From Candidatus Woesearchaeota archaeon (GTDB lineage: Archaea > Nanobdellota > Nanobdellia > Woesearchaeales > JAHWHD01), in NCBI GenBank assembly GCA_019323525.1, contig JAHWHD010000094.1:1-10558 (forward strand): DNA of 10,558 nucleotides, given 5' to 3'. The translations under genes were made by a program, and so were the position numbers. Below are positions 1 to 6,787 of the stretch, piece after piece (within the stretch, counting starts at the first letter, position 1; every line of letters begins with the position of its first letter). Under the pieces are notes generated by a model. It did not search any database. It was not told the DNA's origin and was given only the letters and a program-made list of their open reading frames with translations.

Positions 1-639
1 ATATTGATATTCGGGTTTAAAGTATTATTGCTAATTATATCTGTTCTGTTGTTCAGCTCTTTGATTCCTTTGTTCTGCACAAAAGACTTTAAACCGCATA
101 AAGGTTTCTCGTTCAGCAATATATTAACAAAGCAAAATACAAGATATTTCGGAGGATTTTATCTGCACGGAATTGTGTCAGTTACTTGCACAATACTCTG
201 GCCTTTGTTTGTGTTCTTTGTATTAAAAGATGTATTTTCGCTAGGCGTAATCGGAACAACTGTCTCAATCAGCGTAGTCTTCTTTCCCTTACTGCTTTGC
301 AGAATATCAAAGCGCATAAGTTTTGCAAGCTTGTTTAAATTAGCAGGATTGGCGGCATTTGTAGTATTCAGTTTTGCGCCTTTTGCAAGAACCGGTGCGG
401 AAGTGTATGTAGCATCGTTTTTTATTGGTATAATCCTTATTATGGTAGAGATGCCATTTTATACAATGGCAGTGACCAAAGCTGCAAAAAAGAATCCGTT
501 AGAATTCATGATATTCAGAGAGCTTGCATTAAGCGCTGGAAGGATATCGATACTGTTGTTCCTCTTGCTTGCAGGGTTGAATTTCTTTTATGGTTTTTCA
601 GTTACAAGTGTTACAAGCTTGTTCAGCCTAATAATATAG
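1..639 (+). CDS. MFS-type membrane transporter, 5'-truncated by window edge
   Basis: The frame is open from the first base to TAG at 637-639, giving about 212 residues of the C-terminal part of a polytopic membrane protein. I see about six hydrophobic stretches (roughly residues 5-25, 50-72, 76-98, 106-127, 132-155 and 174-208) joined by short basic loops. The segment after the fifth helix, with KNPLEFMIFRE then an SAGRI helix, resembles the cytoplasmic loop before the last helices of archaeal major facilitator proteins. A whole MFS protein has about 400 residues and 12 helices, so about half is missing. The TTG at 4 is probably not the start, since the frame continues upstream of it. Substrate unknown. 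It is convergent with the hydrolase gene at 670-1533, with 30 bases between. Family-level call only. Confidence 0.6.
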   Translation: MLIFGFKVLLLIISVLLFSSLIPLFCTKDFKPHKGFSFSNILTKQNTRYFGGFYLHGIVSVTCTILWPLFVFFVLKDVFSLGVIGTTVSISVVFFPLLLCRISKRISFASLFKLAGLAAFVVFSFAPFARTGAEVYVASFFIGIILIMVEMPFYTMAVTKAAKKNPLEFMIFRELALSAGRISILLFLLLAGLNFFYGFSVTSVTSLFSLII

Positions 640-669
640 ATACTATAAATGACACAGATCATGTTGGGC

Positions 670-1533
670 CTAAATGGATTCTTCAGAGATGTCTATGTCG
701 GGCTCTTGCTTTGGCTTGAACTTGTTCATGTCAAGCAACGTCTTTTGAGTGGATTTTGCAGAATAAGTACCAGGCGTGATTACCATACTGTCTTTTGCTG
801 CGATTGTTTGGATACCTGTTCGTCTCTGAATTTCTCTTGCTTGCAATAGAGGGTCTTGTTTGAGCATCTTAATACCAAAATGGGTGATTATAACAAGTCT
901 TGGCTTGACCTTTGAAATTATCTTGATTGCGTCTTCGACATTGAGTTTGTCAGATTTTTCATTCCCTGGATTGGTTACGTTCAGTATAAGTATATCAGAA
1001 CCTTCATAAGCCTTAATCAAGTCTGAGAAGAATTTTGTGTCTCCTGAATATGTAAGTACAAAGTAAGGAGTATAGAACTTGAATCCTATAGCGTCCTGAT
1101 CCATATGCTGCGTGGGTGTTGCCATTATCTCGATATTCTCGATTGCAACACGTTTATCAGGTTCAAGGAGAATGATTTTTTCAACACATCCCTTATGGTA
1201 GTTGGTCAAGGATGGCGGGAACTCTTGGGTTCCGTTTAGAAAACTATTGTTGGATATTAGAATGCCTTTCCTATCAAGGCCAGAGTATGTCATCGCAGAT
1301 ATGAGTGAATTTACATCATTTGAATGACCAAGATGATTGTGCGAAACAAGAATTGCCGTTGTCTCGCGCAGGTTTAGGTTTTGCTGCGCCGCTCTTACAA
1401 GAGCTCCGGGTCCTGGGTCTATGTGGAACTGGTTATTGTCAATCTTGAGAACTATGCCTCCAGATGCATAATACTGCTTGCCGTAAACATAGTGATCGCC
1501 AGCAGTTCCTAGAAAAATTATGCTCGAGCTCAT
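670..1533 (-). CDS. Metallo-beta-lactamase-fold hydrolase with HxHxGH in place of HxHxDH
   Basis: The 287-residue protein shows the motifs of the MBL superfamily (RNase Z/UlaG-like soluble hydrolases). These are an N-terminal FLGTAG strand, IDPGPG at 38-43, a metal motif H65-N-H67-L-G69-H70, a second-shell or ligand His in PTQHMD (about 142), an Asp in YSGDTKF, and a C-terminal ITHFG His. The fifth position of the first motif, normally Asp and a ligand of the second metal, is Gly (codon GGT at 1327-1329); GAT would restore it by one base change. All other ligands are present, so the fold is probably intact with one metal site altered. The C-terminal 35 residues are polar and look disordered. 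ATG at 1533 lies about 31 bases from a TATA element, which implies a leaderless transcript. It is divergent from the SRP RNA gene. Substrate unknown. Confidence 0.8.
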   Translation of the reverse strand: MSSSIIFLGTAGDHYVYGKQYYASGGIVLKIDNNQFHIDPGPGALVRAAQQNLNLRETTAILVSHNHLGHSNDVNSLISAMTYSGLDRKGILISNNSFLNGTQEFPPSLTNYHKGCVEKIILLEPDKRVAIENIEIMATPTQHMDQDAIGFKFYTPYFVLTYSGDTKFFSDLIKAYEGSDILILNVTNPGNEKSDKLNVEDAIKIISKVKPRLVIITHFGIKMLKQDPLLQAREIQRRTGIQTIAAKDSMVITPGTYSAKSTQKTLLDMNKFKPKQEPDIDISEESI

Positions 1534-1558
1534 TGCAAGAAAAAACTCTTTTTTGAAT

Positions 1559-1567
1559 GTTAATAAA
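1559..1567 (-). promoter_or_regulatory. TATA element of the MBL hydrolase gene
   Basis: Read on the minus strand this is AGTTTATTA, centred about 31 bases before the ATG at 1533. The spacing implies transcription starting at or just before the start codon, and no Shine-Dalgarno is visible. The 86-base gap to the SRP RNA therefore holds two back-to-back promoters. Confidence 0.5.
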
Positions 1568-1585
1568 CTTTTCTATGCTGCAATA

Positions 1586-1599
1586 GAAACATTTAAAAA
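1586..1599 (+). promoter_or_regulatory. BRE/TATA element of the SRP RNA gene
   Basis: A purine-rich GAAAC (BRE-like) is followed by ATTTAAAAA at 1591-1599. The TATA centre is about 26 bases before position 1621, where the closing helix of the SRP RNA begins. This is the expected archaeal spacing. Confidence 0.55.
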
Positions 1600-1619
1600 C
1601 AAACTTCCTTTTGATTGGT

Positions 1620-1943
1620 TGGGCAAGTTCGACCGGGTAGCTAGTCCCTACCTGTAACCGTAACTGGGCTATATGGCGGGGTGAGTCCTTGGCTAGGCTT
1701 GATCTAGGATAACCAGTCTTGATCTGGACGGTGATATTCTGTCCTTTGGGATTGGTGTTCTTGGGAACCGGGTCACGCGCTAGAATCGAAGATTCGCTAG
1801 CCTCGACCGCTAGCGCGCTCGAGAGGCTGGGAACAGAGCAGCCCTAACCTTTAACTCCGATGCTCAAAGGGTTGCGGAATTGAGAAAAGACCAAGGTTAG
1901 CTGGTTGTTTTGGATTTTGTCAAACCAGGGGCGTGCTTGCCTA
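1620..1943 (+). ncRNA. ffs: Signal recognition particle (7S) RNA, interrupted in helix 8
   Basis: This RNA is the scaffold for SRP19 and SRP54, which target nascent membrane and secreted proteins to the Sec translocon. The ends pair as archaeal helix 1: GGCAAG at 1622-1627 with CTTGCC at 1936-1941. The 5' domain contains GGGTAGCTAG and CTGTAACC, the conserved helix 3/4 region of archaeal SRP RNA. A long imperfect helix 5 follows, for example CCTTGG (1684-1689) with CCAAGG (1891-1896). The SRP54-binding helix 8 is recognisable in two parts: GAACCGGGTCA at 1765-1775 and GGCTGGGAACAGAGCAGCCC at 1825-1844, with GGAA tetraloop and AGCAGCC loop strand. Joining the parts gives a canonical tip, but 49 bases lie between them. 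Mature length would be about 275 nt. The 3' end stops four bases short of the convergent membrane-protein gene. Identification is strong; the exact ends are approximate. Confidence 0.9.
1775..1823 (+). other. Putative BHB intron (49 nt) in SRP RNA helix 8
   Basis: Removing 1775-1823 joins GGGUC to AGGCUGGGAACAGAGCAGCC, which is the standard helix 8 tip (UCAGG, three-pair stem, GGAA, three-pair stem, AGCAGCC). The precursor can form a BHB site. The central four-pair helix is CGGG (1769-1772) with CUCG (1818-1821). The bulges are UC/A (1773-1775) and AG/A (1822-1824), cut where the slash is. The inner stem is an 8-bp perfect helix, 1776-1783 with 1810-1817. The outer helix is weak: C1768-G1825, then mismatches. 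Inside, 1784-1787 can pair with 1791-1794. The repeated A means 1776-1824 would give the same product; the BHB geometry favours 1775-1823. The seen parts are the insert and pairings; splicing is inference. Confidence 0.72.
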
Positions 1944-1946
1944 CTT

Positions 1947-2681
1947 CTAAATATTTGGGTATGCTCTGTGCGTGATTATAAAGGCGATAAGTACGCCAAT
2001 GTACGCACCAAGAGCAGTTATTATAAACAAAGAAAGGAATGTGATGTTATCTTTAGTGACTTTTACTTTTCTTATCTTATATATGACGAAAGGCAGGACC
2101 GCGACAGATATAATCAAGGCGTATGTTGTGAGTTGGCCTTCAATTGAGCCAAAGCCCATTAAACCCCCTAGTATGGCTCCTAAAAAGATTGGAACGAAAA
2201 TCGTTAAAAGTGAGTCCTCTGTCTTGGCCTCGATTGATGGCAAGGCTTTTTTCTTGAAATAGTACCACCAGAAAAAGAGGCCTAGCAAGAATCCAACTGT
2301 GCCTGCGATCATGAGCCAGTGGGAGAAAAGTTCGTCCAAAAAATACATCTTCTCTTTTGTAAAAAACAAGTCGTCGAGCGAGAATCCTGCTTTGTAAGGA
2401 AAGAATGACTCGTTTATCTCGTCAGATGCGTAATGGAAACCTATGCCTGTAGAGAATAAAGAAATTCCTACAAGGAACAGGGCGAAAATAAAGTATGCTG
2501 TCTTTAGCTGTTTTGTATTCATATCTACTATTGAGATCATCAAAGCAAATAATGTGACTGCCATAACAGGCGGAAGGAAAATCGCTACAAACATTTTTGA
2601 AACAGTAGAAAGGCTGATCAGTGCAGCTGCTAAAGCAAGTTCAACAATTATCAGTATAAGCACTTTATCGAGTTTTTTCAT
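1947..2681 (-). CDS. Seven-helix membrane protein of unknown function, downstream of leuS
   Basis: I do not recognise a family. The 244 residues hold about seven hydrophobic segments, near 7-25, 29-52, 61-81, 121-142, 157-178, 184-202 and 213-236. A polar loop at about 83-120 is rich in Asp, Glu, Phe and Lys, and basic loops follow helices 4 and 6 (KKK at 143-145, YKIRKVKVTK at 201-210). Helix 5 is glycine-rich (FLGAILGGLMGFG), which suggests tight helix packing. There is no signal-peptide cleavage site or catalytic motif that I can see. The ATG overlaps the leuS stop by four bases, so the two are probably co-transcribed and translationally coupled, though a role in leucine charging does not follow from this. 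The TAG stop at 1947 lies four bases from the convergent SRP RNA end. Confidence 0.7.
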   Translation of the reverse strand: MKKLDKVLILIIVELALAAALISLSTVSKMFVAIFLPPVMAVTLFALMISIVDMNTKQLKTAYFIFALFLVGISLFSTGIGFHYASDEINESFFPYKAGFSLDDLFFTKEKMYFLDELFSHWLMIAGTVGFLLGLFFWWYYFKKKALPSIEAKTEDSLLTIFVPIFLGAILGGLMGFGSIEGQLTTYALIISVAVLPFVIYKIRKVKVTKDNITFLSLFIITALGAYIGVLIAFIITHRAYPNI

Positions 2682-5332
2682 TGTACTAGGATAGCTGGTT
2701 TTCCAGGAGTTGCTTGTTTTGATTTCTGCTCTTTTGATTTCTCAGCAGGCAATATATTTATGTCTGAATCGAATTCGGTTTTAAGTTTGTCTTTAATGTT
2801 TTCCAAGTTTGAAATCTCTGATTTTTGATCAAGAACCACTAATGGAATTTTAGAAGGGTCCTTTAGTAATGCAGGGATTAATTTTGAGATATCCTTTGAA
2901 TATCTTTTGAGTGACTCTTCTTTTAAAACGTGAGTTATTATCTTCTTAAAATGCCTTGTCTCTTCTAGCTGCGCCTTTAGTGATTTAAAAAAATCATACT
3001 TCCATTTCTCAGAGATGAATAATGTGATACTTTTTGGCTTGAATTTTATAAGAGTTAGAACCCTTTTGATGTCTGCGACTGTGCTGTTCAAGATGTCTTC
3101 TGCAGCTTCAGCTTTTTCGTCTATCCTGGACTCATCGTACTTTGGCCAGGTCTCAAGGCTTAGAAAAGGTTTATTGCCTAAACGCGCCCATAACTCTTCT
3201 GTGATGTGCGGACAGAATGGGTGCAGCAGTTTAAGAAATGATTCAAGGGTTTTCTTGCTTACCTGAGAATCGAATGAATCGAACAAGTTCCTAAGCTTGA
3301 TTATAGCAAAGTTATACCTGAAATTCTCAATATCTTCTGTGACGCCTTTAATCGTCTTGTGAAGCTTGCTATCTACCCGTTTGCTTGATTTTCCAAGAGC
3401 CAGGTCCTCAAAATAGTCAAACAATCTCTTCACAAATCTTGCACTTCCCTGGATTCCAGAATCGCTCCAGCTAAGATCTTTATCAGGAGAAGCTATAGAT
3501 ACAAGAAAAAAACGCGCAGTATCAATTCCGTATTTTTCAGAGACTTCTTCAGGGAGGACCACGTTGCCGCGGGACTTGCTCATCACATGACCGTCTTCGC
3601 CATGGAGCATGCCTTGATTGAACAACCGGTTAAATGGTTCATCGAATCCTAAAAATCCTAAATCTCGTAAAGCTTTTGTAAAGAATCTTGCGTATATCAG
3701 ATGCATGCATGCGTGTTCTGCTCCGCCAATGTACTGGTCGACAGGCATCCAGTATTTTGCTTTCTTCTTGTCAAAGGGGTTTTTGGAATTAGAGCTGTCG
3801 CAGTATCTTAAAAAATACCAACTACTGTCAAAAAAAGTGTCCATTGTGTCTGTCTCGCGTTTAGCAGGCTGATGGCATTTTGGACATTCGGCGTTTACAA
3901 ATTCCTTGCGCGATGCAAGAGGGTTGCCTTTTCCGAACTTGACATTTTCAGGGAGAAGGACAGGAAGATCTTTTTCAGGAACAGGGACTGCGCCACATTT
4001 TTCGCAGTATAATATAGGAATCGGGGTTCCCCAGTATCTCTGCCTTGAGACAAGCCAGTCTTTTAGTTTATAGTTAACAGTCTTCTTGCCCCACCCCTTT
4101 TCTTCTGCGTACTTAGCGATTGCTTCAATCGCGTCAAGATTGTTCATACCATCAAAATCTCCAGAATTTACTAATGCGCCTGGCTCTGCATAAGCCCTGG
4201 TCATCTTTTTAACGTCAAGGTCCCAGCCTGAAGGAGATATCACAATCTTCAAAGGAAGTTTGTACTTTTTTGCAAACTCGAAATCTCTTTGGTCGTGCGT
4301 TGGTACTGCCATTACTGCCCCAGTACCGTAATCGTAAAGAGCGTAATCAGCAACCCACAACGGGCACTTTTCTCCTGTAAAAGGGTTTATGAAGTATTTT
4401 CCAAGGAACATTCCGTTCTTTTCCTTGCCTTCAGCTGTCCTCTCTATTGTTGATTGGCTTTTCACCTTTGAAATAAATTTTTTAATTTCCTTCTCTATCT
4501 TAGTTCCTTTTGTCCATTCAATGACCTTAGGATGTTCTGCTGCGAGGACGAGATAAGTTATTCCGTAAACTGTGTCAACGCGAGTTGTGAATGTTTTGAT
4601 CTCGTCAATCTTTCTTCCTCTTTCATCTACAACATCGAAGTTAAGAGTCACTCCTTCGCTTCTTCCGATCCAGTTCTTTTGCATAATCTTTATACGTTCA
4701 GGCCAGTCGAGTTTTTGTATGTCGTTAAGAAGTTCTTCTGCATACTCAGTTGTCTTGATAAACCATTGTTCAAGGTCTTTCTGTTCAACATCTATATCTG
4801 TATGACGCCAGCATTTGCCGTCATGAACCTGTTCATTAGCAAGGACTGTGTTGCATTTAGGGCACCAGTTTACAGGTGCTTTTTTCCTGTAGACAAGACC
4901 TTTTTCAAGGAACTTGAGGAAGAAGTACTGGTTCCATTTGTAGTATTCTGGTGTGCAAGTAGAGACCATGCGGTCCCAGTCGTAACTCAAGCCAAGAGAT
5001 CTTTGCTGGCTTATGAAATTGTTGATTGATTTGTTAGTGTAATCCTTAGGATGTACTTTTGCCTTGATTGCCGCGTTCTCTGCAGGAAGGCCGAAAGAGT
5101 CATAGCCCATAGGGTAAAGCACATTAAAGCCCTGCATGCGTTTGAATCTCGCATAGATGTCGCCTATTGTGTAATTTAGTGCGTGGCCCATATGCAAGCC
5201 AGAACCTGAAGGGTATGGAAACATCTCTAGACAGTAAAACTTGGGTGCCTTTGGGTCTTCCTTTACCTTGAATATCCTTTTATCTGACCACTTTTTCTGC
5301 CATTTGTCTTGTATTTTTTTGAAGTCTTGCAT
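2678..5332 (-). CDS. leuS: Leucyl-tRNA synthetase, bacterial-type body
   Basis: The enzyme charges tRNA-Leu with leucine using ATP. The 884 residues show the class Ia signatures HMGH (47-50) and MSKS (584-587). The CP1 editing domain has the TTRVDT threonine-rich segment (249-254) and the THDQRD aspartate segment (345-350). Zinc-type cysteines are C157/C160/C174 and C443/C446 with C483/C486. Motifs such as WPERIKIMQKNWIGRSEG (211-228) and DTMDTFFDSSWYFLRY (495-510) are of the bacterial LeuRS type, and the length fits bacteria better than the longer archaeal enzymes. The C-terminal part (about 752-884, ending PGKPAILVQ) instead looks like the archaeal LeuRS tail. It has its own TATA element and is followed by an overlapping membrane-protein gene. 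The function is near certain; the hybrid origin is inference. Confidence 0.96.
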   Translation of the reverse strand: MQDFKKIQDKWQKKWSDKRIFKVKEDPKAPKFYCLEMFPYPSGSGLHMGHALNYTIGDIYARFKRMQGFNVLYPMGYDSFGLPAENAAIKAKVHPKDYTNKSINNFISQQRSLGLSYDWDRMVSTCTPEYYKWNQYFFLKFLEKGLVYRKKAPVNWCPKCNTVLANEQVHDGKCWRHTDIDVEQKDLEQWFIKTTEYAEELLNDIQKLDWPERIKIMQKNWIGRSEGVTLNFDVVDERGRKIDEIKTFTTRVDTVYGITYLVLAAEHPKVIEWTKGTKIEKEIKKFISKVKSQSTIERTAEGKEKNGMFLGKYFINPFTGEKCPLWVADYALYDYGTGAVMAVPTHDQRDFEFAKKYKLPLKIVISPSGWDLDVKKMTRAYAEPGALVNSGDFDGMNNLDAIEAIAKYAEEKGWGKKTVNYKLKDWLVSRQRYWGTPIPILYCEKCGAVPVPEKDLPVLLPENVKFGKGNPLASRKEFVNAECPKCHQPAKRETDTMDTFFDSSWYFLRYCDSSNSKNPFDKKKAKYWMPVDQYIGGAEHACMHLIYARFFTKALRDLGFLGFDEPFNRLFNQGMLHGEDGHVMSKSRGNVVLPEEVSEKYGIDTARFFLVSIASPDKDLSWSDSGIQGSARFVKRLFDYFEDLALGKSSKRVDSKLHKTIKGVTEDIENFRYNFAIIKLRNLFDSFDSQVSKKTLESFLKLLHPFCPHITEELWARLGNKPFLSLETWPKYDESRIDEKAEAAEDILNSTVADIKRVLTLIKFKPKSITLFISEKWKYDFFKSLKAQLEETRHFKKIITHVLKEESLKRYSKDISKLIPALLKDPSKIPLVVLDQKSEISNLENIKDKLKTEFDSDINILPAEKSKEQKSKQATPGKPAILVQ

Positions 5333-5358
5333 TATTGTAAGAATGATAAGTAATTGTT

Positions 5359-5368
5359 ATTTAAATAT
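5359..5368 (-). promoter_or_regulatory. TATA element of leuS
   Basis: On the minus strand the sequence is ATATTTAAAT, centred about 31 bases before the leuS ATG at 5332. No Shine-Dalgarno is visible before that ATG, which fits a leaderless or nearly leaderless mRNA. It is separated from the operon upstream by a T-rich terminator, so leuS appears to be independently transcribed. Confidence 0.55.
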
Positions 5369-5404
5369 TATGGTATGTCAAGAAACGATAATATGAGAAA
5401 TTCT

Positions 5405-5438
5405 AAATTTTAGAAAAAATAAGAAAAATCTAAAATTT
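5405..5438 (-). terminator. T-rich terminator with inverted repeat after rpoN
   Basis: Directly after the rpoN stop codon, the minus-strand transcript runs through two U-tracts (complement of 5415-5428). A 10-bp inverted repeat flanks them: 5405-5414 with 5429-5438. Archaeal RNA polymerase terminates at U-runs, so this is a good end for the ribosomal protein operon. The repeat arm overlaps the last codons of rpoN; the hairpin itself may be incidental. Confidence 0.6.
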
Positions 5439-5627
5439 CTTAAACAGTGCTGCTGTGTCTATCAAGTCAACATGTCCAAGGAATGTGGCTCTGCAACAGT
5501 AACGTTCAAGGCCGAGTTCGTCCATAACCTTTTTCGGCTCCTCGCCGTTCTTAACCCTTTCCTTGTATTCTTCCCAGAGATGGCCGATTGGTTTTCCGCA
5601 GCTGAAACATCTTATAGGTATTATCAT
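5430..5627 (-). CDS. rpoN: DNA-directed RNA polymerase subunit N (Rpo10)
   Basis: This small zinc-bundle subunit is equivalent to eukaryotic Rpb10 and sits with RpoD, RpoL and RpoP in the assembly platform of archaeal RNA polymerase. The 65-residue protein begins MIIPIRCFSCGKPIGHLW and has the family's CX2CG (C7, C10) plus the CC pair (C44, C45) that together bind zinc. A longer reading frame starts 48 bases upstream inside rps9, but ATG at 5627 gives the normal family length and has a good Shine-Dalgarno (GGTGA, three bases before CATATG) that overlaps the rps9 stop codon. It is the last gene of the operon and is followed at once by the T-rich terminator. Confidence 0.95.
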   Translation of the reverse strand: MIIPIRCFSCGKPIGHLWEEYKERVKNGEEPKKVMDELGLERYCCRATFLGHVDLIDTAALFKKF

Positions 5628-5631
5628 ATGA

Positions 5632-6030
5632 TCACCTGTACGATTTCTGACGTTTAGCCCTAGCCCTTGAATCATTAGGTTTGCATGGCTCTCTTCTCCT
5701 CGTATCTGCTACAAGAAGGTTTCTGTCATATTCAAGGAACTGTTGCTTTAGTTTTTCGCTTTTTGCGAACTGAATCAAAGCCCTAGCGATTGCAAGACGT
5801 GCTGCCTCTGCCTGAGACATAAAGCCGCCGCCTGTAACTTTGACGTTTATGTCGACCTTTGCAGAATGTTTATCTGCCAAAATCAAAGGTTCCATTAGCT
5901 TTGCGCGTGAAAGTTCGTTTCCGTAAACGTCAAGCAGAACTCCGTTTATCTTGACCTTGCCGTTGCCTGGTTTTAAAGTTGCTCTGGCAATTGCGTATTT
6001 TCTTTTTCCTGATGTGTGTACTACTTTCAT
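5632..6030 (-). CDS. rps9: Small ribosomal subunit protein uS9
   Basis: The 132-residue protein matches archaeal uS9 throughout. It has an N-terminal SGKRKYAIARATLKPG segment, the central VTGGGFMSQAEAARLAIARAL core, and a basic tail ending RARAKRQKSYR. In this family the final arginine reaches the P-site tRNA anticodon stem-loop. Length and ends are as usual for archaea. The ATG overlaps the uL13 stop by four bases, and GGTG lies a few bases before it as a Shine-Dalgarno. uL13-uS9 adjacency is conserved in bacteria and archaea. Confidence 0.97.
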   Translation of the reverse strand: MKVVHTSGKRKYAIARATLKPGNGKVKINGVLLDVYGNELSRAKLMEPLILADKHSAKVDINVKVTGGGFMSQAEAARLAIARALIQFAKSEKLKQQFLEYDRNLLVADTRRREPCKPNDSRARAKRQKSYR

Positions 6031-6440
6031 TTTGCACCTAGTAATTTGCAGAGTTCTTTGACTGTGATGAACTTAAGCGTTGTCAGTTTCGAAACATCTG
6101 CTTCTTTGAATGTAACGAATTTTTGATCCTTGAATTTGTCAGGTATACCTCTGTAACACATTACCCTTTTAAATGCTTCGCTACCTTTTGGTTTCTTATA
6201 AGGAAGCATTCCCCTGACAATCCTTCTGACAAACCTGTCAGGCTGTCTTGGAAAATAGGGACCTTTAAGGGGGATTCCGAGTTCTCTTTTTCTCTTGTAC
6301 CTGGCAAATACTGTTGCTTTGCTTCCAGTGATTACTGCGTTCTCGCAATTAACAATATCTACGTTCTCGCCAAGTAAAGCTGCTTTTGCTGCTTTTGTTG
6401 CGAATCTTCCCAAAACCAGGTTTGTTGCGTCTATTATCAT
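6027..6440 (-). CDS. rpl13: Large ribosomal subunit protein uL13
   Basis: The 137 residues match archaeal uL13. The N-terminal strand is MIIDATNLVLGRFATKAAK, then VNCENAVITGSK, followed by the RNA-binding stretch PDRFVRRIVRGMLPYKKPKG (about 69-88), typical of the family. It binds 23S rRNA early in assembly of the large subunit. The start is preceded by a GGAT Shine-Dalgarno, and the gene begins two bases after eL18 ends. It overlaps rps9 by four bases, so coupled translation is likely. Nothing unusual is seen. Confidence 0.97.
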   Translation of the reverse strand: MIIDATNLVLGRFATKAAKAALLGENVDIVNCENAVITGSKATVFARYKRKRELGIPLKGPYFPRQPDRFVRRIVRGMLPYKKPKGSEAFKRVMCYRGIPDKFKDQKFVTFKEADVSKLTTLKFITVKELCKLLGAK

Positions 6441-6442
6441 TT

Positions 6443-6787
6443 TTATCCTATAATCCTTACTTTCTTACCTTCAGGGTTTTGCCTGAAAAGTTGGTTAATC
6501 GTGATTGGTTTTGCTCCTGCTGCAGTAATCTTCTTAACAGCGGCATCTGAGAAGCTCAGTGCTGCAATCGTGATCTTTTTGTCAATGTTTCCAAGGCTTA
6601 AAACCTTTCCAGGAACCAAGGCTGTTTCATCTGGACGGGTGTATTTGTTTATCTTGTAAATGTTAACTTTTCTTCGTATCCTCGAAGGTTTTTGCAGATC
6701 TTTAACTATCCTTTTCCAGAGTTTTGACTCTTTTTTCTTTAAGTCAAGTATCAGATTCTTTAATTCCAGATTTGTTGGTCCTCTCAT
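6443..6787 (-). CDS. rpl18e: Large ribosomal subunit protein eL18 (L18e)
   Basis: The 114-residue protein is the archaeal/eukaryotic eL18, related in fold to bacterial L15. Recognisable parts are TNLELKNLILDLKKK near the N-terminus, RRKVNIYKINKYT, and the VPGKVLSLGNIDKKITIAAL core, ending with KKVRIIG. Its ATG overlaps the rpoD stop by four bases, with AGGTAA upstream as a Shine-Dalgarno variant inside rpoD. The position between rpoD and rpl13 is the usual archaeal order. Confidence 0.96.
   Translation of the reverse strand: MRGPTNLELKNLILDLKKKESKLWKRIVKDLQKPSRIRRKVNIYKINKYTRPDETALVPGKVLSLGNIDKKITIAALSFSDAAVKKITAAGAKPITINQLFRQNPEGKKVRIIG

Noticed and set aside
1775..1823. Insert in the SRP RNA as a small mobile element with terminal inverted repeats.
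   Set aside because: No target duplication beyond one A, no related copy in the window, and its ends match BHB geometry and restore the host RNA exactly. A whole-genome copy search could still change this.
5628..5675. Longer start for rpoN, 16 codons upstream.
   Set aside because: It would overlap the rps9 end in another frame and exceed the normal length of RpoN. ATG at 5627 has a clear Shine-Dalgarno and the conserved N-terminus.
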